Below, one piece after another: positions 28,549-38,037 of a stretch of DNA of 64,000 nucleotides (within the stretch, counting starts at the first letter, position 1; each line of letters starts with the position of its first letter). Source of the DNA: Acetobacter estunensis (lineage in GTDB: Bacteria; Pseudomonadota; Alphaproteobacteria; Acetobacterales; Acetobacteraceae). A program made the translations under genes and the position numbers. The notes under the pieces are model-generated. The model was not told the origin of the DNA. It did not search any database and saw only the letters and a program-made list of their open reading frames with translations. Where the stretch lies: the NCBI RefSeq assembly GCF_019083805.1, contig NZ_JAHRDV010000003.1:62001-126000 (forward strand), given 5' to 3'.

Positions 28549-29909
28549 GAATGACCACCGGGATCGGCCACGGGTGCGTTTCCCCCTTCGGGCATGGCAC
28601 GCACATCATCATTATCGGCGGCGCCGCTGTGCTCATCACGCGCCGCGCCGGTCTTGGCTTTCGCTGCGTGTTCGGACAGCATGTTATAACCGGGCGTTCC
28701 CTTCACGATCCGGACCTCATCCCCATCCAGCAGGCCGGCGGAGGGATTGTTGATGATTCGGTCGGTGGGCTTCACACCTGAGAGTATCTGGAGCGTTTTG
28801 CCCAGAAGCGTGCCCACCTTCACCGGCACCAGATGCACGTGATTGGTAGAATCCACCACTGCCACCTCCGTGCCTTCCGCGCGGAAGATGATGGCGCCCT
28901 GCGGCAGGATCAGGATGTTGGGATCGCCCGCCGCCTCGAAATGCGCGATGGCGAACGAATTCGGCCACAGCTCGCCGGTCGGATTGTCCACCATCAACTC
29001 GGTCGTGACCGTGCGTGTGTCTGGATTGAAGGCGCTTGCCGTTGCCAGATACCGCGCCTTGAACGTCCGGGATGGGAACTGCGGCAGCGAAAGCGTGGCC
29101 TTGAGGTCGGGCGCGATGATGTCGGAATAGTCCTGCGGAACCGAGACGAACACGCGCATGGCGTGCGTGTCGGCCACGCTGAACAACTCCGTCGCATTAC
29201 CGCGTGAGCCAACGTCACCGCGTCCGGCGTTCACATAGTCGCCCACATCCGCCATGCGGGCCGTGACCACGCCATCGAAAGGAGCGATGATCCGCTTGAA
29301 GCCTTCCAGCGCCTGAAACCGCTCCATCTCATGGCGGGCGGCCTCTACCTGTGCCTGCTCGGCTTCGGCATTGGCCGCCTGCACATCCACTTCCTGTTGC
29401 GAGACAGCCTGCGTGCCCTCCAGCGCTTTCCAGCGCTTGGCGGTGATACGCGCCAGCTTGTAGCGGGCTACGGCCACATCGAGATTGGCCTTGGCCGCAG
29501 CGTATTGCGCGTCCAGCCCCGGTGTGTCGATTTCGGCCAGAACATCGCCCGCATGGACCTGCGCGCCGATATCCTTGTACCACATCTTCACGTAGCCCGA
29601 GACCTGCGCGTAGATCGGCGCGAGATACCATGCGGAGATATTGGCGGGCAGATCCAGTGTACGGCGCGCCGGGCCGGGTGCCGGACTGATGACCTGCACA
29701 TGCGGCATGGCCGCTTCGGTGGTCTGGCGCGCAAGATGCACATAATGCGCTTTGCGTTCGATGATGCCCCATGCCGCAAGGCCAACCGCCCCGATCACAA
29801 CGATCGTGGTGATCAACCGAAAGCGCGAACGGCTCCTGTGCGGCGGCTGCCCGTCCTGTCCACCCACAGTTCCATGAGCGGCTGGACGCTCTGTCATCTC
29901 GCCGTTCAT
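28545..29909 (-). CDS. RND efflux periplasmic adaptor (membrane fusion protein)
   Basis: A 454-residue adaptor linking the inner-membrane pump and outer-membrane channel. It has an N-terminal anchor helix (LITTIVVIGAVGLAAWGIIE, ~29-48), a lipoyl-type half-motif GYVKMWYKDIGAQVHAGDVL, a helical hairpin (ARYKLARITAKRWKALEGTQ) and the beta-barrel block IIAPFDGVVTARMADVGDYV. The C-terminal ~50 residues are hydrophilic and longer than in typical members. It overlaps the permease stop by ATGA at 29906-29909. Confidence 0.95.
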   Translation of the reverse strand: MNGEMTERPAAHGTVGGQDGQPPHRSRSRFRLITTIVVIGAVGLAAWGIIERKAHYVHLARQTTEAAMPHVQVISPAPGPARRTLDLPANISAWYLAPIYAQVSGYVKMWYKDIGAQVHAGDVLAEIDTPGLDAQYAAAKANLDVAVARYKLARITAKRWKALEGTQAVSQQEVDVQAANAEAEQAQVEAARHEMERFQALEGFKRIIAPFDGVVTARMADVGDYVNAGRGDVGSRGNATELFSVADTHAMRVFVSVPQDYSDIIAPDLKATLSLPQFPSRTFKARYLATASAFNPDTRTVTTELMVDNPTGELWPNSFAIAHFEAAGDPNILILPQGAIIFRAEGTEVAVVDSTNHVHLVPVKVGTLLGKTLQILSGVKPTDRIINNPSAGLLDGDEVRIVKGTPGYNMLSEHAAKAKTGAARDEHSGAADNDDVRAMPEGGNAPVADPGGHS

Positions 29910-32900
29910 GAAGCTTCTCCTTCGTTGGCATGGCGCGCCTTACGGCCATGAATCATCGCAAACACACAAGGCACGAACAGCAGCGTGGCGACAGTTGCTA
30001 CCAACAGACCGCCCATGACGGCCCGGCCCAGCGGCGCATTCTGCGAGTTACTCATCGACATCGGCAGCATGCCCACAATCATGGCCGACGCCGTCATCAG
30101 CACGGGACGGATACGCTCGAACCCCGCATCCAGCGCGGCCCGCACGGCATCGCCATGCCGCGCCAGTTCATCTCGCGCGAATGACACGACCAGAATGGAG
30201 TTCGCCGTCGCTGTGCCCATGCACATGACGGCGCCCGTAAGTGCCGGCACCGACAGGGCCGTGTGCGTCAGGAACAATGCCCAGGCAATGCCGCCCAACG
30301 CGCCCGGCAGCGCTGTGATAATGATGAACGGGTCCAGCCACGACTGAAAGTTGACCACGATCAGCAGGAAGACCAGCAGGACCGACATCGCAAGCCCACC
30401 GATCAGCTCGGCATAGGCCGTGTTCATGGTCACGCCCTGCCCGCGCACGGCCATGGAGGTGCCGTGCGGCAGATTGCCCCGTTCCTCATCCACGATGCGC
30501 CCGACCTGACGCGCCACGGTGCCAAGATCGATGCCCTCGTTCATGGCGTAGATATTGAAGGCAGGCATGATGTTGTAGTGCGAAATCTCGGCAGGCGTGC
30601 CCACCGCGCCAATCTTGCTTAAGCCCCCCAGAAGCTGCGGGATCTGCCCGGTCGGGTTGCCATCGCCCTTGTCGATGGGCAGCGTCTCAAGATTGTTGAG
30701 CGTCTGAAGGTAGTAAGCCGGCGTCTGGATATCGACCAGATGGGACACACCCGTCTTGGTGTCGAGCCAGTACACCTGCCCCACCTGCGAACTGCCCGAA
30801 AGGGCGACCAGCATGTTGCCCGCGACATCCGCTTCCGTGATGCCCGTGCCCAGCGCGAAGCTACGTCCGGTCGTGACCGTCAGCGTCGGCGCGGTCATGG
30901 GCTCCTGCACCACCACATCGGCAATGCCCGGCACACGACGCAACCGCGAAACCAGCCGGTTGGCGAAGGCGAAATTGTCCTTGAGGTCACGCCCGATCAC
31001 CTGAACATCCAGAGGCGCCGGGCTGCCGAAGTTCAGGATCTTGGCCGTGAGGTCAGCAGGCTGGAACGTGATCTGCGTGCCCGGGAAGCTCAGGGCCAAC
31101 CCTTTGCGGAGAATGTGCCGGAACTTCGCTACCGGCGCCGCCGCGTTCTTGAGCGAAATTGTCAGATCGCAATCTTCCGTGCCCACTGTAGGTGTAGGGA
31201 TGAACGCCTGATTGAGCGTACTGACCGGCAGACCGCAGTTGGCCACCACCGATTCCACTTCTCCGGGAAGAAGCTGATGGATCCGGCGCTCCACAAGCTG
31301 GGTGATCTTGCCAGATTCCTCCAGCCGCGTGCCGATGGGCGCGCGCATATGCAGCGCCAGCGCATCGGAGTTGATCTCAGGAAAGAAATCCTGCCCCACG
31401 AAGAACAGCAGGCCGAGTGAACTCACCGCCGCCAGCAGGAAGGCGCCAATAAAAGCGCCCCGCATACCGATGAAGCGATCCAGCACTTCGCGGTAAGCGT
31501 GACGGAAACGCTCGAACTTCGCCTCGAAACCGCGTTGAAACCGCCCGAAGAACGATTTCGGCTCTCCGCCATGTCCATGCACCTGAGCGGCCAGCATGTA
31601 TTTCGCCATGGTGGGCACCAGTGTCCGCGACAGGACGAAAGACGCGATCATCGCAAAGATGATGGCCTCTGCCATGGGCCGGAACAGCCAGCCTGCCACA
31701 CCGCTCAACTGGAACAGCGGCATCCACACGATGCAGATGCACAGCGTGGAGACAAACGTGGCGGTGACGATCTGATTGGCGGCGTCGATGATCGCCTGCT
31801 CCAGATCCTTCTCCATCGCCAGATGGGCGTCGATGTTCTCGATCATGACCGTGGCGTCATCGACGAGAATACCCACAGCCAGCGCCAGACCGCCCAGTGT
31901 CATCACGTTGATGGTCTGCCCGGCCCAGCCAAGCCCGATGATCGAGCATAGCATGGCCAGCGGAATCGAAGTGGCGATGATGACGGTCGAACGCCACGAG
32001 CCGAGGAACAGCAACACCACGAGTCCCGTCAGACACGCCGCCGTGGCCATCTCCTGCACCACGTCGCGCACGGATTCCTTCACGAAGCCGGACGCATCCC
32101 CGATGATCTTGATGCTCACGCCATCGGGGAGTGTCTTCACCACATTGGGCAGCACCTTCTTCACGCCCGCGACCACATCGAGGGTAGAAGCGTTACCGGC
32201 CTTGAGAATGACGATCAGGACGCCTTGCTGCCCTTTCACAAGCACAAGGTTGGTCTGTGGAGGGCCGCCCTGATGCACCCACGCGACATCGCGCAGATAG
32301 ATGACGGAATTGCCCACCTGCTTGATCGGGATACTGTTGAAACTGTCGATCTCGCGCGGGGATGCGTTGGTCTGCACCATCCAGTCGAACGTGCCGATAC
32401 GCTGATCACCGGCTGGCAACACAATGTTCTGACGCCCGAGCGCTGCCGAAACATCCGAGGGCGAGAGCTTGTGAGCCAGCAGCTTGGTCGGATCGAGATC
32501 GACCATCACGTTACCAAGCTGACCGCCATACGGGTTGGGAATGGCCGCGCCCGCCACCGACACCAGCGCCGGTCGGACAAGGTTGGAAGCCATGTCATAG
32601 ATCTGAGACGCCGTCATGTTGTTTGACGACACCTGAAGCGTCAGCACCGGTACGGATGACGCGTCATACGTCAGAATCAACGGCGGCGTACTGCCAGTGG
32701 GCATCTGCTTGATGACCGTCTGGGAGACCGAGGTGATCTGCGTCTGCGCAACCGATGGATCGGTGCCGGGCTGGAAGAACACCTTCACCAGCCCGCGTCC
32801 GTAATAGGACTGGCTTTCGATATGTTCGATGTTGCTGACGGTGGCTGTCAGCGCGCGCTCATAATAATAGATCACGCGGCCCGACATGTCCTCGGGCATC

Positions 32901-33064
32901 AGTCCGTCATAGGTCCAGATAGCCGCGACGACGGGAATCTTGATGCTGGGAAACACGTCTGTCGGCGTGGATACGATGGCTTTTATGCCAAACACCACGA
33001 TGAGAATCGACAGGACCACAAATGTGTAGGGCCGCTTGAGGGCTACAAGGACGATCTCATTCAT
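29906..33064 (-). CDS. RND efflux permease (AcrB/MdtB superfamily)
   Basis: A 1052-residue proton-driven pump with the usual 12-helix pattern and two large periplasmic loops. The proton-relay Asp pair is visible in VGILVDDATVMIENI of helix 4. The N-terminus MNEIVLVALKRPYTFVVLSI and PTDVFPSIKIPVVAAIWTYDG are typical of the HAE-like group. The substrate cannot be told; drugs, solvents or organic acids are possible. It is first in the operon pump-adaptor-channel. Two inverted repeats lie upstream (33106-33118 and 33200-33216), but no regulator gene is adjacent. Confidence 0.96.
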   Translation of the reverse strand: MNEIVLVALKRPYTFVVLSILIVVFGIKAIVSTPTDVFPSIKIPVVAAIWTYDGLMPEDMSGRVIYYYERALTATVSNIEHIESQSYYGRGLVKVFFQPGTDPSVAQTQITSVSQTVIKQMPTGSTPPLILTYDASSVPVLTLQVSSNNMTASQIYDMASNLVRPALVSVAGAAIPNPYGGQLGNVMVDLDPTKLLAHKLSPSDVSAALGRQNIVLPAGDQRIGTFDWMVQTNASPREIDSFNSIPIKQVGNSVIYLRDVAWVHQGGPPQTNLVLVKGQQGVLIVILKAGNASTLDVVAGVKKVLPNVVKTLPDGVSIKIIGDASGFVKESVRDVVQEMATAACLTGLVVLLFLGSWRSTVIIATSIPLAMLCSIIGLGWAGQTINVMTLGGLALAVGILVDDATVMIENIDAHLAMEKDLEQAIIDAANQIVTATFVSTLCICIVWMPLFQLSGVAGWLFRPMAEAIIFAMIASFVLSRTLVPTMAKYMLAAQVHGHGGEPKSFFGRFQRGFEAKFERFRHAYREVLDRFIGMRGAFIGAFLLAAVSSLGLLFFVGQDFFPEINSDALALHMRAPIGTRLEESGKITQLVERRIHQLLPGEVESVVANCGLPVSTLNQAFIPTPTVGTEDCDLTISLKNAAAPVAKFRHILRKGLALSFPGTQITFQPADLTAKILNFGSPAPLDVQVIGRDLKDNFAFANRLVSRLRRVPGIADVVVQEPMTAPTLTVTTGRSFALGTGITEADVAGNMLVALSGSSQVGQVYWLDTKTGVSHLVDIQTPAYYLQTLNNLETLPIDKGDGNPTGQIPQLLGGLSKIGAVGTPAEISHYNIMPAFNIYAMNEGIDLGTVARQVGRIVDEERGNLPHGTSMAVRGQGVTMNTAYAELIGGLAMSVLLVFLLIVVNFQSWLDPFIIITALPGALGGIAWALFLTHTALSVPALTGAVMCMGTATANSILVVSFARDELARHGDAVRAALDAGFERIRPVLMTASAMIVGMLPMSMSNSQNAPLGRAVMGGLLVATVATLLFVPCVFAMIHGRKARHANEGEAS

Positions 33065-33105
33065 ACGGGACCGACCTCTGGCCGGTCACACGAAAGCAAC
33101 AGGAA

Positions 33106-33118
33106 CATGACAGTCATG
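33106..33118. promoter_or_regulatory. Palindrome CATGAC-A-GTCATG upstream of the RND operon
   Basis: Perfect 6-base arms around one central base, 42 bases before the permease ATG. Position and symmetry suit a dimeric repressor site in the leader or promoter. Confidence 0.4.
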
Positions 33119-33199
33119 CGACCTGTCTAAACAGGGAATGGGCGACAAGCCAACCTGAAACCGGCATGAAAATCACAAGTTTTGAAACATTCAACATCG

Positions 33200-33216
33200 T
33201 GTAACCGTTCGTTACA
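33200..33216. promoter_or_regulatory. Inverted repeat TGTAAC-N5-GTTACA between RND operon and DUF488 gene
   Basis: Perfect 6-base arms with a 5-base spacer (CGTTC), 17 bases in all, in the divergent space; its end lies 42 bases before the DUF488 start and 136 before the pump start. The form is typical of TetR- or MarR-family operators. No such regulator is encoded in the window. Confidence 0.5.
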
Positions 33217-33258
33217 TGGTGTTTTTCTTCCTATCTCCCGACAAAGGAGTCCTCCATC

Positions 33259-33627
33259 GTGACACCCGACATCCATGTAAAACGTGTGTACGACCCGGCG
33301 TCTCCCGATGACGGACAGCGCATTCTCGTGGACCGCCTCTGGCCGCGCGGCCTCAGCCGCGAAAAAGCCGCTCTCACCGCATGGGACAAGGAGATCGCCC
33401 CCTCCACTGCTCTGCGGCAGTGGTTTGCGCACGATCCGGCAAAATGGGGAGAATTCACCTCGCGCTACCGCACCGAACTTGCCGCGAACACACAGGCCGT
33501 GGAGGAACTGCTCGCCCGTGCGCAAGAGGGGCGTGTGACGCTGCTGTTCGGCGCTCGCGACACGCAGCACAATGAAGCCATCGTGCTGGCTGACTGGCTA
33601 CGCTCACACCTCAGCCGCACAAAATGA
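33259..33627 (+). CDS. DUF488 family protein
   Basis: A 122-residue protein of the DUF488/YeaO-like family. Landmarks are IHVKRVYDPASPDDGQRILV, DRLWPRGLSREKAAL, the conserved LRQWFAHDPAKWGEFTSRYR and LLFGARDTQHNEAIVLADWL. The family is widespread and without an agreed role. The start codon is GTG at 33259 with AAAGGAG (33243-33249) upstream, which decides the start. It is divergent from the RND operon and shares the repeat at 33200-33216, so it may respond to the same regulator. Confidence 0.9.
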   Translation: MTPDIHVKRVYDPASPDDGQRILVDRLWPRGLSREKAALTAWDKEIAPSTALRQWFAHDPAKWGEFTSRYRTELAANTQAVEELLARAQEGRVTLLFGARDTQHNEAIVLADWLRSHLSRTK

Positions 33628-33641
33628 AGTAAGCGCGCTCT

Positions 33642-34502
33642 TCAGAGTTGGGGGGCAGAGAACGTATCGCACTGGTGAATATCACCCGATGCCAGTCCAC
33701 GCCGGAACCAGCCCACACGCTGGGCCGAGGTGCCATGTGTGAAGCTGTCCGGCACCACCCGCCCCTGCATCTCCTTCTGGAGCCGGTCATCGCCCACGGC
33801 GGCGGCTGCATTGATGCCTTCCTCGATATCGCCCGTCTCAAGAATACGTTTGGCGTCATCGGCGCGCTTGGCCCACACGCCAGCAAAACAGTCAGCCTGA
33901 AGCTCGGTGCGCACTGACAGGCCGCCTGCACCATTCTCGGCTTCCTGCGTGCGCAGATGCGCCACCCGGTCCATGATGCCCAGTTCGTTCTGGACATGAT
34001 GTCCAACCTCGTGCGCGATCACATAGGCCCGCGCGAAATCTCCCCCCGCACCCAAGCGGTTCTGAAGCTCCTGAAAGAACGCAAGATCGAGATACACTTT
34101 CTGATCCGTCGGGCAGTAGAACGGCCCCACGGATGTCTGGGCGTAACCGCAGGCGGAATTCACGCCACCACTGAACAGCACCAGATGCGGCTCGTGATAT
34201 GTCCGCCCCATAGCCTGAAAGTAGGTTGTCCAGACGTCCTCGGTGGACGCCAGCACGCGACCGATGAACTGCTTGCCTGCATCGTCCTGCGCAGTGGGAG
34301 CCTGCGCCGTCACCTGCGGCGAAGAGCTTCCACCCCCTTCAAGCAGGTTGAACACCACCTGAGGATCGACGCCGAAATACAGTGCGCCGAGAATGAGCAG
34401 CACGCCCCCGATGCCGCCAATCTTCAGAGGACGCCCGCCTCCTCCGCCCGAGCCACGCTGATCCTCGATATTGGAGCTTTCGCGTTCGTCATTCAGGCGC
34501 AT
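33642..34502 (-). CDS. ypfJ: YpfJ-type neutral zinc metallopeptidase, membrane-anchored
   Basis: A 286-residue protein. After a Gly-rich cytosolic start there is one membrane helix (IGGIGGVLLILGALYFGV, ~28-45). The exported part has the zinc site HEVGHHVQNELG and later ELQADCFAGVW, which supplies the third ligand Glu. ACGYAQTSVGPFYCPTDQKV with two Cys is a family block. The physiological substrate is unknown. It lies 15 bases downstream of the convergent DUF488 gene end and downstream of rmuC on the same strand. Confidence 0.92.
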   Translation of the reverse strand: MRLNDERESSNIEDQRGSGGGGGRPLKIGGIGGVLLILGALYFGVDPQVVFNLLEGGGSSSPQVTAQAPTAQDDAGKQFIGRVLASTEDVWTTYFQAMGRTYHEPHLVLFSGGVNSACGYAQTSVGPFYCPTDQKVYLDLAFFQELQNRLGAGGDFARAYVIAHEVGHHVQNELGIMDRVAHLRTQEAENGAGGLSVRTELQADCFAGVWAKRADDAKRILETGDIEEGINAAAAVGDDRLQKEMQGRVVPDSFTHGTSAQRVGWFRRGLASGDIHQCDTFSAPQL

Positions 34503-34579
34503 CGTGAGGGCTTCCGTGTCATGTTTCTTTCATCGTGCGTATCACGCTCATGCACGACAAGAAATATGGTTACGGGCCG

Positions 34580-35827
34580 CTACAGCAACGTCTCCGGGTC
34601 GCTGCCTTCTTCCGCAGGCTCACCGGAGTCCAGACTGCGCAACTGCCGCGCCATCACGCGGGTGCGGCGACGAGCATCCTCAATGGTCGTGGACATGGCG
34701 TGCGCGTTGCGTGAGAGCTTATCCAGCACGCCGTCCATCTTGAGCATTTCCTGACGCGTGGCCCCCAGAAGCCGCGCAATGGTGTCCGTGCGCTCTTCAA
34801 GCGAGAGCGTGACATAGCCCAGATGGATGGTGCGCAGCAGCGCGGGCATGAGCGACGGCCCCATGATGAGCACGCGACACGTGCGCCCGATCTCATCGAT
34901 CAGTCCCGGCGCACGGGCAATCTCGGTATAGAGACCATCGGTGGGGAGATAGAGAACGGCAAACTCCACTGTCTCTGGCGGCACGATATATTTGGACGTG
35001 ATCTTGCGCGCTTCCATCCGCAAGGCGGTCTCCAACGCCCGCCGCGCAGCTTTCTCACCGTCCTTGTCATCATTGGCGCAGGCATCGAGAAGGCGCTCAT
35101 AGGCTTCGGTCGGAAACTTGCTGTCGATGGCCAGCACAGGCGGATGCGATCCGCGCACAGGCATCTTCACGGCAAACTCGACCACCTCGCCCCCACGCCC
35201 GAGACGACAGTTCGTCTCCCATGTTCCCGGCGGCAGCACATCCTCCAGAATGGCGCGCAACTGCGCCTCGCCCCAGCCGCCACGGGTTTTCACATTGCCG
35301 AACAGCCGCTTGAGGTCTCCGATCTGCGCCGTCATAGCCGATACCTCGCCCATGGCCTTCTGCATGGCGGAAAACTGCTCCAGAACCCGCTGGAACGAGG
35401 TCTGCATCTGCTTTTCCACCGCCGCGTGAAGCTGCTCGGTCACGGCACCACGGATGGCAGCAAGCTGCTGGGCCGAAGTCGTCGCCATTTCCCGCAACGC
35501 CTCGGACTGCGCGGCCCGAGATTCCGCCTGTTCACGTCCGATCTGCCCTGACATCTGCCCCAGCCGCTCGGACATCTCCACGCGCATCTGCTCGACACGT
35601 CCGATCAGCGCACGCTCCATCTCGACCTGCCGCGCCTGCTGACGGTCCAGCTCCGACTGTCTCAGACTGCCCTCGCGCTCGACCAGCACATACAGCCGCG
35701 CGAGCAGATCGCTGTCATCGGCGCCTCCTCCACCCGAACGGCGCAGAAGAAGCAGCACGAGCAGGCCGACCACGATCGCAAGCCCCACAAACAGAATGAT
35801 GCTTTCGAAGGATGTCATGCCGTTCAT
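34580..35827 (-). CDS. rmuC: RmuC family DNA recombination protein
   Basis: A 415-residue protein. One N-terminal membrane helix (IILFVGLAIVVGLLVLLLLR) is followed by a long coiled coil (~45-170). The RmuC nuclease-fold domain then runs from KTRGGWGEAQLRAILEDVLP through AIDSKFPTEAYERLL and VLIMGPSLMPALLRTIHLGY. Loss of rmuC in E. coli alters inverted-repeat recombination. The D-x-K of AIDSKFP fits a PD-(D/E)XK catalytic site. Starts at 35827 and 35818 are both possible. Confidence 0.94.
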   Translation of the reverse strand: MNGMTSFESIILFVGLAIVVGLLVLLLLRRSGGGGADDSDLLARLYVLVEREGSLRQSELDRQQARQVEMERALIGRVEQMRVEMSERLGQMSGQIGREQAESRAAQSEALREMATTSAQQLAAIRGAVTEQLHAAVEKQMQTSFQRVLEQFSAMQKAMGEVSAMTAQIGDLKRLFGNVKTRGGWGEAQLRAILEDVLPPGTWETNCRLGRGGEVVEFAVKMPVRGSHPPVLAIDSKFPTEAYERLLDACANDDKDGEKAARRALETALRMEARKITSKYIVPPETVEFAVLYLPTDGLYTEIARAPGLIDEIGRTCRVLIMGPSLMPALLRTIHLGYVTLSLEERTDTIARLLGATRQEMLKMDGVLDKLSRNAHAMSTTIEDARRRTRVMARQLRSLDSGEPAEEGSDPETLL

Positions 35828-36205
35828 GCGCTGCCGTCGCCCTGTCCCACTCTGGCCATGGACAATCCGCCGCGTGGCCGCCGCCTGCTCATCGGACAGG
35901 AGCAGACATGAGACAAGAGGCGCCCGTCAAAAGACGTGAATGAGGCTTTCTCCTTTGTCCGCTTCCCACAGTCTGGAAAGAGGCCGTTCCTCTCTGTGGC
36001 GTGGCGGTAACACAGGAGAAAAGAGTGGGAGTGAGCCCGAACTGTGACCGATCCGTCACGTTGAGCGAATGGCCCTTCACCACACGCTTTTGCGAAGTGA
36101 CGAATCATGAAATAGCAGCAAAATAATGAGTAACTGATATGCCATGAATGAATAAGTCAGGCGCATGTCCGGCCTCCACCAACAAAAAGAACAGAGACCG
36201 ATCGC
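35828..36205. other. 378-base intergenic region between rmuC and the outer-membrane channel gene
   Basis: No convincing gene. A 94-codon minus-strand frame here is Arg/Ser-rich and looks accidental. The region should hold divergent promoters. An inverted repeat GTGAC-N6-GTCAC lies at 36044-36059, and the last 120 bases are AT-richer. Confidence 0.5.
36044..36059. promoter_or_regulatory. Inverted repeat GTGAC-N6-GTCAC upstream of the channel gene
   Basis: Perfect 5-base arms, 147 bases before the ATG at 36206. It resembles CRP/FNR-type half sites (TGTGA ... TCAC) but with eight bases between those halves rather than six. Confidence 0.3.
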
Positions 36206-37966
36206 ATGAACACGTCGTCCCCAGTGGCTTTCTCCTGCCGCCGTTCCGTCCGTCCGTTCCTTCTCTCCAGTGTCATCGCCGGTCTGCCCGTCCTGCTTCT
36301 GGACGTACCCGCCCGTGCCGACACCGCGCCAAATGCCAACATTCATCACTATCCGCAGACGCCGGAGGAATACCGTCCCTCCGCGGCTACGGCTTCCTCA
36401 CCCGTGAAACCACCCAGAAAAGGGTTCTGGGACAACACCCGACTGCTTCCACCACTGGAATCCCGTCCGGAATCGTATGCCCAGCCGCAAAACCTCGCGC
36501 TGCCAGCCCAAACGCCCGCGTCCCTCCTGCATCAGGGGCAATGGGGTATCTTCAACTCCAACACCGGAGCGGCCTCCGGTTGGGGAACGGTCGGCTATTA
36601 CGCCGTCTCGCGGTGGGCGGAAGACTGGTCCAACCTGCGCGATCCCAAGAACCGCATCGACATCATGGACCCGGTCAAATACATCCCGCTCAACGACAGC
36701 GGTTCGATTTATCTGACGTTCAGCGGCAACTTCCGTCAGCACAATTTCTACGATCAGCGAGCGGGCTTCGGACAAACCAAGAAAGACCCGGCCTATCGCC
36801 AGAACCTACGCTGGAATCTCGGCGCCGATCTGCATCTGGGCCAACATGTGCGCCTGTATGGCGAACTGATGAGCGGTCAGGCTGGTGGCGTGAACTATTA
36901 CGGCTACAACAATGGACGGTGGCGCAACAATCTCGACGCGCAGCAGGCGTTCGTCGAGTTCAAAGGACGGCTGCTGCACGCCAATATGGGTGTGATAGTC
37001 GGGCGCATGACTTTCCTCGATGCCCCACCGTGGTTCACGGCCGGATCGGTCTATCCCTCCATCCCGTTCTCATGGAACGGCATCCGCGCCTATTCTTTCT
37101 GGAAGAATTTCCGCGCGGATTTCTTCGATCTGACGCTCACCAACTGGTCCACGGCCAATGTGCCGTTCCACAATCAGGTAGGCTACAAAACCCGCATGTT
37201 CGGCGCCTATACTTCCTATGCCGCGCCGTCTTTCAAGTTCCTCGGCAAGAAAAGTCAGGTCTTCATCGACACCTATTATATTGGCTTTCTGCTGGCCTCA
37301 GCACCCATCGCTGGACAAACTGGCACCATTGCCGGATCGACGCGCCGCGACATGCCGGGCATGCGTGTGTGGGGTAATGCAGGCCCGATCGAGTTCTCGC
37401 TCGGTGGCGCGTGGCAGGGCGGTTATTTCAATACGGCGAAAAACGGTCCCTCGCGCCCCGTCAGCGCCTACGCTTTCACCTCTCAGGTCGCATGGCGCTT
37501 CGCCAAATGGTGGGGACGTCCGGCTCTTGGCATGCAGGCCGATATTTTCTCTGGCGGCAACTACAACAAAAGCTCCACCGGAAGCTGGGGCAGCTTCATG
37601 ACGCCTTTCGTGCCTAGTGCCTACTACCTCGACATAAGCACCTATCTGGGCGACCAGAACCTGATCGATGTCGGCCCGATGGTGACGCTCACTCCCACGC
37701 CCAACACCACGCTCATCATGAAAGTGCCTGTCGTATGGCGCGCCAGCACCAATGATGCGCTCTATGCTTCCGGCACGGCCGCCTACGGGCTGCGCCCACA
37801 TGGCGGCTACACAGCCACTCTTCCTCAGGCGAGCTTCACATGGCGCGCCACGCGCCACATCACATTCAGCATCGACGGTGAATACATCTTTGCGTCCAAA
37901 TCAATGATCAACGCCGGCGCATCCTCGGGCGCCTATGTGCAGAGCAACCTCGAACTGACGTTCTGA
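36206..37966 (+). CDS. Alginate-export (AlgE-like) family outer-membrane channel
   Basis: A 586-residue outer-membrane protein. A long signal peptide (cleavage near ARA-D, residue ~39) precedes a ~100-residue Pro-rich spacer and then a barrel with many amphipathic strands. Blocks such as YRQNLRWNLGADLHLGQHVR, LYGELMSGQ and DAQQAFVEFKGR resemble the alginate-export domain, and the terminal LELTF ends in Phe as outer-membrane barrels do. Acetic acid bacteria carry several paralogues, probably passing sugars or organic acids rather than alginate; this is inference. No alginate genes are nearby. Confidence 0.82.
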   Translation: MNTSSPVAFSCRRSVRPFLLSSVIAGLPVLLLDVPARADTAPNANIHHYPQTPEEYRPSAATASSPVKPPRKGFWDNTRLLPPLESRPESYAQPQNLALPAQTPASLLHQGQWGIFNSNTGAASGWGTVGYYAVSRWAEDWSNLRDPKNRIDIMDPVKYIPLNDSGSIYLTFSGNFRQHNFYDQRAGFGQTKKDPAYRQNLRWNLGADLHLGQHVRLYGELMSGQAGGVNYYGYNNGRWRNNLDAQQAFVEFKGRLLHANMGVIVGRMTFLDAPPWFTAGSVYPSIPFSWNGIRAYSFWKNFRADFFDLTLTNWSTANVPFHNQVGYKTRMFGAYTSYAAPSFKFLGKKSQVFIDTYYIGFLLASAPIAGQTGTIAGSTRRDMPGMRVWGNAGPIEFSLGGAWQGGYFNTAKNGPSRPVSAYAFTSQVAWRFAKWWGRPALGMQADIFSGGNYNKSSTGSWGSFMTPFVPSAYYLDISTYLGDQNLIDVGPMVTLTPTPNTTLIMKVPVVWRASTNDALYASGTAAYGLRPHGGYTATLPQASFTWRATRHITFSIDGEYIFASKSMINAGASSGAYVQSNLELTF

Positions 37967-37980
37967 AAGCTGTCGGGACT

Positions 37981-38007
37981 GTGGCGAAGGTTTCCACCTT
38001 CTGCCAC
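37981..38007. terminator. Hairpin between convergent channel and phytochrome genes
   Basis: GTGGCGAAGG pairs with CCTTCTGCCAC (one bulged T) across TTTCCA. It lies 14 bases past one stop and 31 past the other. No T-run follows, so function as a two-way terminator is probable but not certain. Confidence 0.5.
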
Positions 38008-38037
38008 GGATCTCTATCATTCCAGCCCCGTACTATT

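Noticed and set aside
35824..36108. 94-codon minus-strand frame whose end overlaps the rmuC ATG as ATGA
   Set aside because: Composition (Arg, Ser, Cys, His) looks accidental, no ribosome site, and the region is needed for divergent promoters. The overlap alone is not enough.
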